The notes under the pieces were generated by a model, which saw only the letters and a list, made by a program, of their open reading frames with translations, made no database searches and was not told the DNA's origin. Of a stretch of 64,000 bases of DNA, positions 17,112 through 26,785 are shown in pieces. The DNA comes from Amphritea opalescens (GTDB lineage: Bacteria > Pseudomonadota > Gammaproteobacteria > Pseudomonadales > Balneatricaceae). How positions within the stretch are numbered: the first letter of the stretch is position 1; each line of letters opens with the position of its first letter. The stretch is taken from NCBI RefSeq assembly GCF_003957515.1, contig NZ_RQXW01000004.1, positions 62,001 to 126,000 on the forward strand, read 5' to 3'. The position numbers and the translations under genes are program-made.

Positions 17112-17809
17112 AGCTCTTCAAACACTTACAGATTGGCAGCATCGTAATATTGCTGTTCCTCACAGGCTGTGCCAACAACTCCCCCAACAACTTTGAGCTT
17201 AGCGACCTCGCCAAGAGTGATATCGACAGCGTCACCGATATGCATATTCAAGAGCTCCACAAGCTCTGCCGGCAGCTTACGATCAAGCTCTATAAACGTA
17301 ATCCACGGGAACTGGCCAAAGCACCAGCGGGTACCACCGTTGAACAACGTTTAGCTCAGCTGTTTAGCGATCAGCGAATCAAGGGATTCCGTGAACTCGA
17401 TGGTGCCAAGAGTACTGCGGCGATTACCCTGAGCTTTGATGAAGGGTATCGGGGGGATCGTGTGTTTGCTTTAATGGCGGGTATCAGCAGCATGTTGTAC
17501 GCGGCCTATAATCATCAAGATGAATTTTTTATCCTCGATGAGATTGATCAGCAGAAGCTGTATAACAGCGCCCGCAACCTAGAGACTGTCTCCTGGCAGC
17601 TCAACAACCGTAAAGACAGCAATGGTGAACGCTATATTCTGAGTAACGGCACCGCCAGCAACGGCATCCGCAATCTCAGTTATGAGCGCATCTTTGGCAA
17701 GATGATCAGCCTGCAAGATATGATGGCCCTGCTAATTGCCGACACCACCAACCGCAATATCACCCGGGTCGTACAGAGCGCCGCCTCAATGACCTTCCTG
17801 CCCATCTGA
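17108..17809 (+). CDS. Uncharacterised lipoprotein coupled to letB
   Basis: A 233-residue protein with a lipoprotein signal ending LTGC (Cys21), then Ala, compatible with outer-membrane sorting. The mature part is mixed helix/strand with a segment AALTLSF-like (AAITLSFDEGYRGD) and a conserved-looking GISSMLYAAYNHQDEFF. It does not look like PqiC (about 187 residues, DUF330). The gene starts within the letB stop (ATGA), implying that the product works with LetB, perhaps as its outer-membrane docking partner. E. coli letAB has no such gene, so its role is inferred only from context. Confidence 0.8.
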   Translation: MKLFKHLQIGSIVILLFLTGCANNSPNNFELSDLAKSDIDSVTDMHIQELHKLCRQLTIKLYKRNPRELAKAPAGTTVEQRLAQLFSDQRIKGFRELDGAKSTAAITLSFDEGYRGDRVFALMAGISSMLYAAYNHQDEFFILDEIDQQKLYNSARNLETVSWQLNNRKDSNGERYILSNGTASNGIRNLSYERIFGKMISLQDMMALLIADTTNRNITRVVQSAASMTFLPI

Positions 17810-17840
17810 TAGCCATATAATCAACCGATATAACCAGTGG

Positions 17841-17867
17841 ATAAGTCGCGAAAATAGCGCGACTTAT
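17841..17867. terminator. Hairpin between convergent genes
   Basis: Ten-base-pair stem ATAAGTCGCG/CGCGACTTAT (17841-17850 with 17858-17867), loop AAAATAG. No long T-run follows on either strand, so its strength as a terminator is uncertain, but its position between convergent genes fits. Confidence 0.55.
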
Positions 17868-17895
17868 CTACTCGCTTGCGAGCATCGGCACAGTA

Positions 17896-18540
17896 TTACT
17901 GTTTCATCTCTTTAATAAACTGATCTGAAGCCTCGATGGAACGTTGCATCTCAGCCAAGAGCCGGTCGATGTCCCGTTTAATGCCACCGAATTCCCCTTT
18001 TAAAGAGCCGATCGCCCGTGCATTCAGGTTATGTTTGAGAAACAGAGTATTATCTTTCAAAGCGGATAATACCGGCTGCATCTTCGACTCAGCCCCTTTC
18101 AGGCGAGTATGCAGTGCGTTATATCGAGCTTGAGTCTCTTTGAGGGTTTGGGCACTTTGACGCCGTAGTTTTTGACTGCTGTACTGCTCTAGCTCATCCT
18201 GCCACTCATCAAATAGCGCCTCAGCAACCTCTTCAACCTGACGAATATTATCGCTCACCGATGTCGCCGCCGCCTCGCTATCATCATAGGCTGACTGCAT
18301 ATCGTTATAGACCGACTCTAACTCGCCACCCTCAAAATTCACCACTTGACGGAACTGCTCGAGAGCAGAGGTAAATTCTTCCTGGGCATCATCCTGAGCA
18401 CTGCGGGTATCTTCAACCCGATCCACGAGAATATCCCGCTTATGAATACCCACTTGCTCCATCGCAGAGTAGTACGCACTCTGACAGCCACTCAACACCA
18501 ATGGCAGCGTCAATACGCCGGCCAGCACTAAACGTTTCAT
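17896..18540 (-). CDS. DUF2959 lipoprotein
   Basis: A 214-residue protein with a lipoprotein signal (LVLSGC, Cys19) and a long, highly charged helical region (residues 40-214) that should form coiled coils. The beginning of the mature part, SAYYSAMEQVGIHKRDILVDRVEDTR, is characteristic of DUF2959. The function is unknown; the composition suggests a periplasmic, outer-membrane-anchored structural protein. AAGGAAAAAAG precedes the ATG. It ends the minus-strand unit that starts with the hydrolase and kinase genes. Confidence 0.85.
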   Translation of the reverse strand: MKRLVLAGVLTLPLVLSGCQSAYYSAMEQVGIHKRDILVDRVEDTRSAQDDAQEEFTSALEQFRQVVNFEGGELESVYNDMQSAYDDSEAAATSVSDNIRQVEEVAEALFDEWQDELEQYSSQKLRRQSAQTLKETQARYNALHTRLKGAESKMQPVLSALKDNTLFLKHNLNARAIGSLKGEFGGIKRDIDRLLAEMQRSIEASDQFIKEMKQ

Positions 18541-18549
18541 CTTTTTTCC

Positions 18550-19548
18550 TTAAATCGACTTATTGATACGGATATTACCGATTTTGTGATTTTCATTTAG
18601 CTCGAGACAGACATCCGCTCGGGTTGGCATCTCTTCGAGCATATTGCGAGTCAGTCGTTCGTAATGCTGAATAAACCGTCTGATTTCGCGCTCATTCATA
18701 ATCCGTAGATGTTCGGTAGGCTGCTGGGTGTCATAAAAATAACGTACCCGTTCGGCCAGTTTTTTCTCCTGTTGAGAACGCCATTCAAATACCGACTCCA
18801 TGCTCGGCACTTTCAGCATAATCAACACATCTATCATGTCGAATAACGCTTTATAACGGCCATCAAGTTGCTGATTAACATAGCTTCGCCAGAATCCTAA
18901 TGGGTCTTCGCTACGTTCCAAGTCATTCACCGGTTCGGCCAGCATCGCCTCCGGCTGGGCCGAAGCGCCAACACACCAGCCTTCTAAGACAATCACATCC
19001 GCCTTACCATGCCACTCCTGCCATAAAACCGGTGGACAGCGATCGTCGATCGACTTATCGAAGACGGGTATTTTAACATTCCGCCCCTCATCACCGAACT
19101 CACCTTTCAGTCCGCGAATCAGCTCGATACCGAGCTCCACATCATGGGTACCCGGCACGCCGCGAGTACTCAATAACGGATGAATTCTGTGCGCCAAGCC
19201 TTCCCGCGCCTCTCGGGTTTCGTAGAGGTCATCAATGGATAGGCCTACCACTTTAAGATCAAACCCCTCTTCGAGAATCACCTCTAGCAAGTTAAACAGG
19301 GTGGATTTACCCGCCCCTTGAGCGCCATTAATACCGACCACCAGCGGCCCCTGCTGTTGCTCTTTACGCGCCACCAGCCACGCACCCAGTGGTACATAGA
19401 TACTTTCCAACAACTCCACGAGGCCGATATCGACCTTTAATGATTCGAGGGTCGAAGCGAAGGCACGCTCCACTCGACGGATCGCTTCCTCCCGTGTTTC
19501 TTTCGTCAGACAAAGCTGATCCTTGGGCCATTGACACAGTGCACTCAT
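18550..19548 (-). CDS. P-loop kinase, D-glycerate 3-kinase-like
   Basis: A 332-residue kinase with a Walker A motif at residues 72-83 (GINGAQGAGKST), a downstream SIDDLYETREAR segment and LEGWCVGASAQP. This layout matches the GLYK/YggC family of phosphoribulokinase-like kinases. Plant and fungal members phosphorylate D-glycerate, but bacterial YggC-type proteins have no settled substrate. It is 9 bases upstream of the DUF2959 gene and 11 bases downstream of the hydrolase, so all three are probably co-transcribed. Confidence 0.85.
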   Translation of the reverse strand: MSALCQWPKDQLCLTKETREEAIRRVERAFASTLESLKVDIGLVELLESIYVPLGAWLVARKEQQQGPLVVGINGAQGAGKSTLFNLLEVILEEGFDLKVVGLSIDDLYETREAREGLAHRIHPLLSTRGVPGTHDVELGIELIRGLKGEFGDEGRNVKIPVFDKSIDDRCPPVLWQEWHGKADVIVLEGWCVGASAQPEAMLAEPVNDLERSEDPLGFWRSYVNQQLDGRYKALFDMIDVLIMLKVPSMESVFEWRSQQEKKLAERVRYFYDTQQPTEHLRIMNEREIRRFIQHYERLTRNMLEEMPTRADVCLELNENHKIGNIRINKSI

Positions 19549-19559
19549 AATATGGTCTC

Positions 19560-20429
19560 CTAGTTATTGACCCGATTATCTCGCAGCCACTGCTGTATTG
19601 CGTTTATCTGTTCGGTTTCCATCAACGAGGGTGCATGGGCCATACCAGGTATGCGATAGAGATCCATCTCGGGCCGCAACGACTGCATCCGCGCCACCGT
19701 ATCGGCCTGTAAGACATCGGACTGATCCCCCCAGATTAATAGCTGCGGGCAGTTCACTTGACGCCAAAATGGCTCCAGATCGATATCTTGTCCCTGAACA
19801 TCGGGGTTCTGCTCGGCGATCCGTGGATCATAATGAAGACCATAAGGCTTATCCGTGTTTGGCTCTTCGGTAATCCGGCGATGACCATATTTTGCCAGAT
19901 GCTGCCACTGTTTATCCGTCAGCCCCTGATAGGCGCTATAGGTACGCCGCATATACTGTTCTATCTCAGCCACGGAGCTAAAACGGTGATCGCCTAAATA
20001 CTCAGCAATCCGCTGCAGAGCCGCTTTATCAATAAAGCAGCCGATATCATTCAATACCAAAGAGCGAATCGGCGAGTTAGGCAGAGCAGCTAAACAGATA
20101 CCGATGATGCCGCCCATCGATGTCCCGACCCAATCGACCTGTTCAACATCTAAACGGGCCAATAATGTCGCCATATCACTCATGTAGCGAGGGATATCAT
20201 ACGCAATCCCAGGGGGTAGCCAGTCACTCTCCCCGCGACCCGGCATATCGGGGCAGATCACTCGATAATCTCGTGACAGTGCCCGCGCTAATTCATCAAA
20301 ATCACGACTATTTCGCGCCAGACCATGCACGCAAACCAATACCCGTTCATTATCGGCACTGCCCCATTCGTGATACACCACCCGGTGAAACCCCGTGGGA
20401 TCAAGCGCCATTACGGATTCTGTTCGCAT
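19560..20429 (-). CDS. Alpha/beta hydrolase
   Basis: A 289-residue alpha/beta hydrolase with the expected landmarks: VCVHGLARNSRDFDELARAL (oxyanion region), GTSMGGIIG (nucleophile elbow), NDIG, a late LIWGDQSDVL (acid) and PGMAHAPSLME (catalytic His). The substrate cannot be told from sequence. AGGAGA lies 6 bases before the ATG at 20429; the GTG one codon upstream is less likely. First gene of the hydrolase-kinase-DUF2959 group. Confidence 0.88.
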   Translation of the reverse strand: MRTESVMALDPTGFHRVVYHEWGSADNERVLVCVHGLARNSRDFDELARALSRDYRVICPDMPGRGESDWLPPGIAYDIPRYMSDMATLLARLDVEQVDWVGTSMGGIIGICLAALPNSPIRSLVLNDIGCFIDKAALQRIAEYLGDHRFSSVAEIEQYMRRTYSAYQGLTDKQWQHLAKYGHRRITEEPNTDKPYGLHYDPRIAEQNPDVQGQDIDLEPFWRQVNCPQLLIWGDQSDVLQADTVARMQSLRPEMDLYRIPGMAHAPSLMETEQINAIQQWLRDNRVNN

Positions 20430-20577
20430 CACTCTCTCCTGTCATCTAAAACACCGCTTTAGACGTAAAGCTAACATCTACCCAACAATTGTAAAGGTAG
20501 AACAATGCTACTAACTCACCTAAACCGATGTATTATGATCAATGAATCAATAACCACAGCTTACAGATGGGCAGGCA

Positions 20578-21876
20578 ATGGCGGAACAGCAATCTTTATC
20601 TTGGTATCAGAATAATAAGCGATGGCTACTACCCCTAGTGATTTTACTCAGTGCGGTGGCTACCTTTGCGATCCTAAAAATGACGAAGCCAACCGCCCCC
20701 TCAAAGCCGCCGCAGGAAAAAGTTTGGACGGTTAGGGTGATTCCAGCAGCACCGGCCAGCTATTCGCCACAGTTATCACTCTATGGCCGCATCGAGTCAC
20801 CCAGCAGCAGCACCCTGTCCTCCTCGATTAACGCCTTTGTCGAGAAACGCCTCGTGGCCGAGGGCGACAACGTCCATGAAGGACAACTACTGGTACAGCT
20901 TGATAACCGTGATGCCTCGCTACTGCTCGCCCAAAAACAAGCCGACGTTGATCGCATCAAAGCCCTCATCGCCGCCGAGAAGGTCAGCTATCAAGCAAAT
21001 ATTAAAGCTCTCAAAATTGAGCAAGAGCTCGTCAACCTGACCCAACGCACCCTGAAACGTTATCAGGACCTTAACAGCCGCAACCTCACCAGCCAAAATC
21101 AACTGGATGACGCCCGTCGTACCAAGCAACTGCAAGCCCTATCGCTCAACAGTCGCCAACAATCCATTGATGACCATCCCAATCAACTGGCGCAACTGGA
21201 AGCACAACTGAAACAGTCGATCGCCCTGCGTGACAGTGCTGCACTGGATTTAGAGCGTAGCCAGATAACGGCCCCGTTCACCGGTAGGATTGCCGAGATC
21301 AGTATCGCTGCCGGAGAACGAGTACGCAGTGGTGACCCTATCTTAACGGTCTATCACACCGGCTCTCTCGAAGTGCGAGCGCAGATTCCTAGCCGTTATC
21401 TGCCGCAGCTACACCAACAACTCAAACAGGGAAAAGCCATCATGGCCACCGCATTGCTCGATGGCCAATCCCTTGATCTAACCCTTGAGCGCTTTGCGGC
21501 CGCGATGAACAGCGGCAGCGCCGGCGTCGATGCTTTATTTCGTATTAATGCCGATGATTATCGTGGCGAACCGGGGCGGTCTGTCTCACTCGAGCTCACC
21601 ATGCCAGAACAGCACAATCTACTCTCGTTACCGCCACAAGCGATCTTTGGCACCAATAGAATTTACACCGTCAAAGACAATCGATTACAGGCCAACACCG
21701 TCACCCGAGTGGGCGACAGACGTGATCGCGATGGCCGGTCCAACGTATTAGTGCACAGTGAACAACTGCAACCCGGTGATCTAATCCTAGCGACGCAGCT
21801 ACCCAATGCTATGACCGGCCTGCTAGTCGAGATTGCCAATGACAAGCCCGTTTCAGCCGCGACAGCAACGGAGTAG
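20578..21876 (+). CDS. RND efflux periplasmic adaptor (HlyD family)
   Basis: A 432-residue membrane-fusion protein with an N-terminal anchor helix (about 12-32), a split lipoyl domain (VAEGDNVHEGQLLVQLD and SQITAPFTGRIAEISIAAGE), a long coiled-coil hairpin between them (about 120-230) and beta-barrel and membrane-proximal domains. It should link the RND permease encoded next to an outer-membrane TolC-type channel. The stop is immediately followed by the permease ATG. No TolC homologue is in the window, so a channel from elsewhere must serve. Confidence 0.9.
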   Translation: MAEQQSLSWYQNNKRWLLPLVILLSAVATFAILKMTKPTAPSKPPQEKVWTVRVIPAAPASYSPQLSLYGRIESPSSSTLSSSINAFVEKRLVAEGDNVHEGQLLVQLDNRDASLLLAQKQADVDRIKALIAAEKVSYQANIKALKIEQELVNLTQRTLKRYQDLNSRNLTSQNQLDDARRTKQLQALSLNSRQQSIDDHPNQLAQLEAQLKQSIALRDSAALDLERSQITAPFTGRIAEISIAAGERVRSGDPILTVYHTGSLEVRAQIPSRYLPQLHQQLKQGKAIMATALLDGQSLDLTLERFAAAMNSGSAGVDALFRINADDYRGEPGRSVSLELTMPEQHNLLSLPPQAIFGTNRIYTVKDNRLQANTVTRVGDRRDRDGRSNVLVHSEQLQPGDLILATQLPNAMTGLLVEIANDKPVSAATATE

Positions 21877-24800
21877 ATGATGTCGAGCAGCCAAGGGCCT
21901 CTCAAGAACCTAATCTCCCTGTTTGCCGAGCACCGGGTGGCTTCCAACCTGCTGATGATGCTGATGATATTGGCCGGCATCTGGGGGCTAAAAAAGCTCA
22001 ACACCCAGTTTTTCCCCACCTTTGAGCTCGACATTATCACCGTGGCCGTTCCCTGGAGCGGCGCTGCCGCCGAAGATGTGGAGAGCTCCATTATTCTACC
22101 GATTGAACGGGAGTTAAAATCGGTCAACGGTATCGACACACTCTACTCAACCGCCACCCAAGGCTCCGCATCCATTCGTATCGAGTTAGAAGAGAACAGT
22201 GATGTCGCTTATATCCTCGATGAAGTTAAGCAGAAAGTCGATGGCATCACCAATCTACCGGCCGACGCTGAAAAACCGATCGTGCAGCAGGTCATCCGCT
22301 ATGACAATATTGCTCGCTTATTAATCACTAGCCCCACCGCCAGCCAACAGGAACTGCGTATTCTGGCCCGCACCTACGAGCGGGAACTACTGCAGCGAGG
22401 CATTCGTAAAATCGATTTTGTCGGTTTACCTGAAGAAGAGATCGCCATTCAGATCTCATCCAGCCGGCTGCATGAACTCAACCTCAGCCTGAGTGACGTG
22501 GCTCAGATTATTAATCTGCGTAGCGTCGACCTCCCCGCAGGCACAGCGGCCCAAGGGGACGGCTCACGCCAGATTCGTAGTCTCAGCCAACAACGGGATG
22601 TCACCGGTTTCAACCAGTTGCCCTTGATTACCGACAACAATGGCCAGTTACTGCGACTAGGCGACATTGCCACCATTGACTGGCGCAATCAGGACAACCA
22701 AACCTATTTGAGCTATCAGGGCCAACCGGCCATTCAACTACTGTTACGACGCACCGAAAACGATGACACCCTCAAAGCCGCGGCTATTATGCGCGAGTGG
22801 CTAGCAGAACGAACCCCAACGTTGCCGCCGGATATTCAACTGATCGCCTTTGATGAAGGCTATGAAGCGATTCAAGACCGTATCAATCTGCTGATCAAAA
22901 ACGGCGTCAGCGGCTTAGTGCTGGTTATCGCCATTCTATTCTTGTTCCTCAATGCCCGCGTGGCCTTCTGGGTCACCATCGGTATTCCGGTCTCCTTTAT
23001 GGCCACCCTAGCCGTGCTTTACGGTATCGGTGGCAGTATCAATATGATCAGTCTATTCGGCATGATCATGGCACTGGGTATTATTGTTGATGATGCCATT
23101 GTCGTCGGAGAAGATACCCTTACGCACCTACAGATGGGCGAACCGGGGTTACAAGCCGCCATCGGCGGGGCACACCGCATGCTCGCACCGGTCATGGCCT
23201 CATCATTGACCACCATTGCAGCGTTTTTGCCCCTATTATTAATTGGCGGCATTATTGGCAATATTCTTATCGATATTCCCACCGTGGTGATCTGCGTCAT
23301 CCTTGCCTCGGTGGTGGAATGCTTTTTGATTCTGCCCGGCCATCTGCATCACAGTTTACATAAAGCCGCCGACCTCCACCCTTCCGCCATCCGTATCAAA
23401 CTGGATGCCGCCTTCAATAATTTTAAGAATGGCCGCTTTCGAGGCTGGGTTGAAAATGCCATCGAGTTTCGTTGGGTCACGATTACCATCGCCTTTGCCG
23501 CCTTTATTATTGCCATTGGCCTGGTCAGTAGCGGGCGGATAAAATTCAACTTTTTCCCCGCCGTTGAGATGGAAACCCTGAACGCCAATATTCAGTTTAC
23601 CTCCGGTAGCAGTCCAGATCAGGTAGACCGTTTCCTTCAACATCTGGATCAGACACTGCGGCAAACTGAACAGGATCTCGGTGGCAATCTCGTCAAAATG
23701 GCGCTGCAAATTCACCGCAAAACCAACAGTAGCCGCACCAGTGAAGGGTCGAATCAGGGTGATGAATTTGGTGCTCTCTATGTGCAGCTCACCCCCATCG
23801 ATAGCCGTGAAATCACTAACAGTGAGATCATTAGCCAGTGGCGGCGTAAAATCATACTGCCCGCCGGTATCGAAAAATTCACCATCGATCTCAACCGCAC
23901 CGGCCCACCGGGAAAATCACTTGAGGTGAAGCTGATAGGCTCCGATGTCGACAAACTCAAAGCCGCATCACTGGCGGTGCAGGACAGCCTGCGTCAATAT
24001 GACGGTGTCAGCAATGTTGACGATGACCTCCCCTTTGGTAAATCCCAGTTAATTTACCAACTCACACCGGAGGGCAAAACCTCAGGTTTGACCCTCAGTG
24101 CTGTCGGTCGTCAACTCAGAGCCGCCTTTGATGGTCAACTAGTGCAGATTTTCAATCGCGGTGAAGATGAGGTTGAAGTCAGAGTCGTGTTGCCCGATCA
24201 CGAACGAGACCGTTTCAGCGCCTTAGAGAACCTACCTATTATCTTACCGTCCGGCGGTAGTGCGCCCTTGGCAAACGTGGTGCAATTTGCGGATAAACAG
24301 GGGCTCGACCGACTGCAACGGATCGATGGCCAATTAGCCATCAAGATCAGCACGGATCTCGATGAGACGGTCGCCAATGCCAACGAAATAATCGCCGACC
24401 TACAGGCGGGTAAACTTCAGCAGATCACCTCCGAGTTTGGCGTGCAGGCGAGCTTTGAAGGGCGGAATAAAAATCAGCGAGAAACCCTCGCCGATATGCA
24501 GATGGGGCTATTAATCGCCCTGCTGCTAATCTTTATTATCCTCAGCTGGGTATTCTCATCCTATAGCTGGCCCTTCGCCGTGATGCTGGCGATCCCCCTG
24601 GGGCTCACCGGCGCGATTGCCGGACATGTACTAACCGGTCAAACCCTTACTATTCTGTCGTTGTTTGGCTGCTTCGGCCTATCCGGTATCGTGATTAACG
24701 ATTCGATCGTATTGATCACGTTTTACCAGAAGCTGCGCAAACAGGGTATGGAGGTGCATAAAGCGATCGTTGAAGCGGCCTGCCAGCGCCTGCGGGCCGT

Positions 24801-25023
24801 ATTACTCACCTCACTGACCACCATTGCCGGGCTCACACCGATTCTGTTCGAAACCTCGTTACAGGCCCAGTTTTTGATTCCCATGGCGACGTCACTGGTG
24901 TTTGGACTGGCCTTCGGTACGGTGCTGATTCTATTGGTGGTACCGGCGTTACTGGTCACCCTTGAAAATGGCAAAGCGATACTAAAAAACGTCATCCGGG
25001 GGCAACACAGCACTCCGAGCTAA
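21877..25023 (+). CDS. RND efflux permease (AcrB/HAE1-like)
   Basis: A 1048-residue inner-membrane transporter with twelve predicted transmembrane helices and two large periplasmic loops. The start HRVASNLLMMLMIL is typical of this subgroup. The transmembrane-4 proton-relay aspartates are present in GIIVDDAIVVGED, and the second half has IVINDSIVLITF at the matching place. The length and pairing with an HlyD adaptor indicate a proton-driven tripartite pump for toxic organic compounds. The substrate is unknown. It has no local regulator. Confidence 0.92.
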   Translation: MMSSSQGPLKNLISLFAEHRVASNLLMMLMILAGIWGLKKLNTQFFPTFELDIITVAVPWSGAAAEDVESSIILPIERELKSVNGIDTLYSTATQGSASIRIELEENSDVAYILDEVKQKVDGITNLPADAEKPIVQQVIRYDNIARLLITSPTASQQELRILARTYERELLQRGIRKIDFVGLPEEEIAIQISSSRLHELNLSLSDVAQIINLRSVDLPAGTAAQGDGSRQIRSLSQQRDVTGFNQLPLITDNNGQLLRLGDIATIDWRNQDNQTYLSYQGQPAIQLLLRRTENDDTLKAAAIMREWLAERTPTLPPDIQLIAFDEGYEAIQDRINLLIKNGVSGLVLVIAILFLFLNARVAFWVTIGIPVSFMATLAVLYGIGGSINMISLFGMIMALGIIVDDAIVVGEDTLTHLQMGEPGLQAAIGGAHRMLAPVMASSLTTIAAFLPLLLIGGIIGNILIDIPTVVICVILASVVECFLILPGHLHHSLHKAADLHPSAIRIKLDAAFNNFKNGRFRGWVENAIEFRWVTITIAFAAFIIAIGLVSSGRIKFNFFPAVEMETLNANIQFTSGSSPDQVDRFLQHLDQTLRQTEQDLGGNLVKMALQIHRKTNSSRTSEGSNQGDEFGALYVQLTPIDSREITNSEIISQWRRKIILPAGIEKFTIDLNRTGPPGKSLEVKLIGSDVDKLKAASLAVQDSLRQYDGVSNVDDDLPFGKSQLIYQLTPEGKTSGLTLSAVGRQLRAAFDGQLVQIFNRGEDEVEVRVVLPDHERDRFSALENLPIILPSGGSAPLANVVQFADKQGLDRLQRIDGQLAIKISTDLDETVANANEIIADLQAGKLQQITSEFGVQASFEGRNKNQRETLADMQMGLLIALLLIFIILSWVFSSYSWPFAVMLAIPLGLTGAIAGHVLTGQTLTILSLFGCFGLSGIVINDSIVLITFYQKLRKQGMEVHKAIVEAACQRLRAVLLTSLTTIAGLTPILFETSLQAQFLIPMATSLVFGLAFGTVLILLVVPALLVTLENGKAILKNVIRGQHSTPS

Positions 25024-25130
25024 TCCCAGCATCTATAGCAATCTGCATATCCGCCGGTATGCAGACCTAGCCATTCATCTAGCCCCGTCGCTCTTTTCTA
25101 GAGATAAACGTTAATTGATGCTGGGTTTCA

Positions 25131-25159
25131 TTGGCCTGCCGACTTCCATCCGGTATAAT
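25131..25159 (+). promoter_or_regulatory. Probable sigma-70 promoter of the dap cluster
   Basis: A perfect -10 TATAAT (25154-25159) lies 17 bases after TTGGCC (25131-25136), about 40 bases before the dapC start codon. Confidence 0.65.
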
Positions 25160-25198
25160 TTTCGCTCTTTTGACAGCGGCTAATTACAAGGCATTTCA

Positions 25199-26416
25199 AT
25201 GAATCCAGATCTGCAGAAGCTTCAGCCATATCCATTTGAAAAATTGGCTAAGCTGAAAGCCGGGGTAACCCCACCAACCGAACTCGACCATATTGCCCTT
25301 TCTATCGGTGAACCCAAACACCCATCGCCGGCTTTTGTGCTCGATGAACTGAAAAACAATCTGGATAAACTGGCTAACTATCCCACCACCGCTGGCACCA
25401 TTGAGCTACGTCAGACCATCGCCGATTGGGCTAGCCGTCGTTTCTCACTCAAAAGTGGCAGCCTCACCGGCGAACTCAATGTTCTACCGGTACTGGGGAC
25501 GCGGGAAGCGATTTTTGCCTTTACCCAATGTGCGATCGACAGAGCACCAGCAAATAATGAAACACCGTTACTGCTGTCACCAAATCCGTTTTATCAGATT
25601 TATGAAGGGGCCGCCTACCTGTCCGGTGCCGAGCCTTACTACCTGAGTTGCACCGCAGAGAATAACTTTGTACCGGATTTCGATGCTGTACCAGCGTCGG
25701 TCTGGCAGCGTTGTCAATTACTGCTACTCTGCTCGCCGAGCAACCCTACCGGGGCGGTGACCGATGCAGATACACTGGCTAAACTGATTGCACTATCTGA
25801 TCAGTATGACTTTGTCATCGGCTCCGATGAGTGTTATTCCGAGATCTATTTCGATGAAGCACAACCACCGGTCGGTCTATTAGAAGTCTGCGCTCGTCTG
25901 GGTCGAGATGATTATAAAAACTGTATCGTCTTTCATAGCCTGTCGAAGCGCTCAAATCTTCCGGGGCTGCGCTCTGGATTTGTCGCAGGCGACGCACAGC
26001 TGATCAAACCCTTTACCAGTTATCGCACCTATCACGGCTGCGCTATGTCGATTCCAACTCAACTGGCTAGCATTGCCGCTTGGAACGATGAAGCCCACGT
26101 ATTGGAAAACCGTGATAAGTATCGGGAAAAATTTGCCGCTGTGGTTGAGATTCTAAAACCGGTGATGGATGTCGACTTTCCCGATGCAGGCTTCTATCTA
26201 TGGGCAGCCACACCGATCGCTGATGATCTATTCGCACAGGGGTTGTTTGCGCAACAAAATGTCACCGTACTACCCGGTAGCTATGTTTCCCGGCCAGATC
26301 AGGAAGGCAACCTACCCGGCGCTAACCGAGTACGCATGGCATTAGTGGCGACTCTCGACGAGTGCGTTGAAGCCGCGTGGCGTATCCGCCGCTTTGTCGA
26401 ATCACTGACAAACTGA
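25199..26416 (+). CDS. dapC: Succinyldiaminopimelate transaminase
   Basis: A 405-residue fold-type I aminotransferase. The start NPDLQKLQPYPFEKL and the sequence IALSIGEPKHPSPAF are typical of DapC. The PLP lysine lies in SLSKRSNLPGLRSGF, and substrate-phosphate contacts include the CSPSNPTGAV loop. It converts N-succinyl-2-amino-6-ketopimelate to N-succinyl-diaminopimelate in lysine and peptidoglycan precursor synthesis. DapD and DapE, the flanking steps of the same branch, are encoded just downstream. AAGG precedes the ATG. Confidence 0.93.
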   Translation: MNPDLQKLQPYPFEKLAKLKAGVTPPTELDHIALSIGEPKHPSPAFVLDELKNNLDKLANYPTTAGTIELRQTIADWASRRFSLKSGSLTGELNVLPVLGTREAIFAFTQCAIDRAPANNETPLLLSPNPFYQIYEGAAYLSGAEPYYLSCTAENNFVPDFDAVPASVWQRCQLLLLCSPSNPTGAVTDADTLAKLIALSDQYDFVIGSDECYSEIYFDEAQPPVGLLEVCARLGRDDYKNCIVFHSLSKRSNLPGLRSGFVAGDAQLIKPFTSYRTYHGCAMSIPTQLASIAAWNDEAHVLENRDKYREKFAAVVEILKPVMDVDFPDAGFYLWAATPIADDLFAQGLFAQQNVTVLPGSYVSRPDQEGNLPGANRVRMALVATLDECVEAAWRIRRFVESLTN

Positions 26417-26426
26417 GGAGGCTAGA

Positions 26427-26771
26427 ATGATCACTATGTATGGCATCCCCAACTGCGACACCGTGAAGAAAGCCCAACGTTGGTTAACGGCGAATCAGAT
26501 CGACTTTAGCTTTCACGATTTTCGCAAAGATGGCCTCACTGAAGCCCAACTGCGTGAATGGATTGCCACACTGGGCTGGGAAACCTTGCTCAATAAGCGT
26601 AGCACCAGTTGGCGCGCCCTCAGTGATGAGGTCAAAAATAACATCGACGAGAGCTCGGCTATCCGAGAGATGCTCGCCACGCCGACGCTGATTAAGCGTC
26701 CCGTACTGAACCATGATGGACAGTTCATCGTCGGCTTTAAAGAGAGCGACTACCAAACGCTGTTGCCATAA
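26427..26771 (+). CDS. ArsC/Spx-family thioredoxin-fold protein
   Basis: A 114-residue protein of the YffB/ArsC-like family with a single active-site cysteine in GIPNCDTVKKAQRWL (Cys10), the family's RKDGLTEAQLREW and the closing TLIKRPVL. Homologues often sit between dapC and dapD in gammaproteobacteria, but what the protein reduces or binds there is not known. It is 10 bases after dapC with a strong GAGGAGG ribosome binding site. It is unlikely to be a true arsenate reductase. Confidence 0.9.
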   Translation: MITMYGIPNCDTVKKAQRWLTANQIDFSFHDFRKDGLTEAQLREWIATLGWETLLNKRSTSWRALSDEVKNNIDESSAIREMLATPTLIKRPVLNHDGQFIVGFKESDYQTLLP

Positions 26772-26785
26772 AAACATATTCTGCA

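Noticed and set aside
20578-25023. Heavy-metal (CusAB-type) efflux pump
   Set aside because: The permease shows the general HAE1 features, and I saw no Met-triad metal-relay pattern or CusF/CusC gene.
26427-26771. Arsenate reductase
   Set aside because: It has the Spx/ArsC fold, but its place in the dap cluster and the absence of arsB or arsR point to the YffB-like family.
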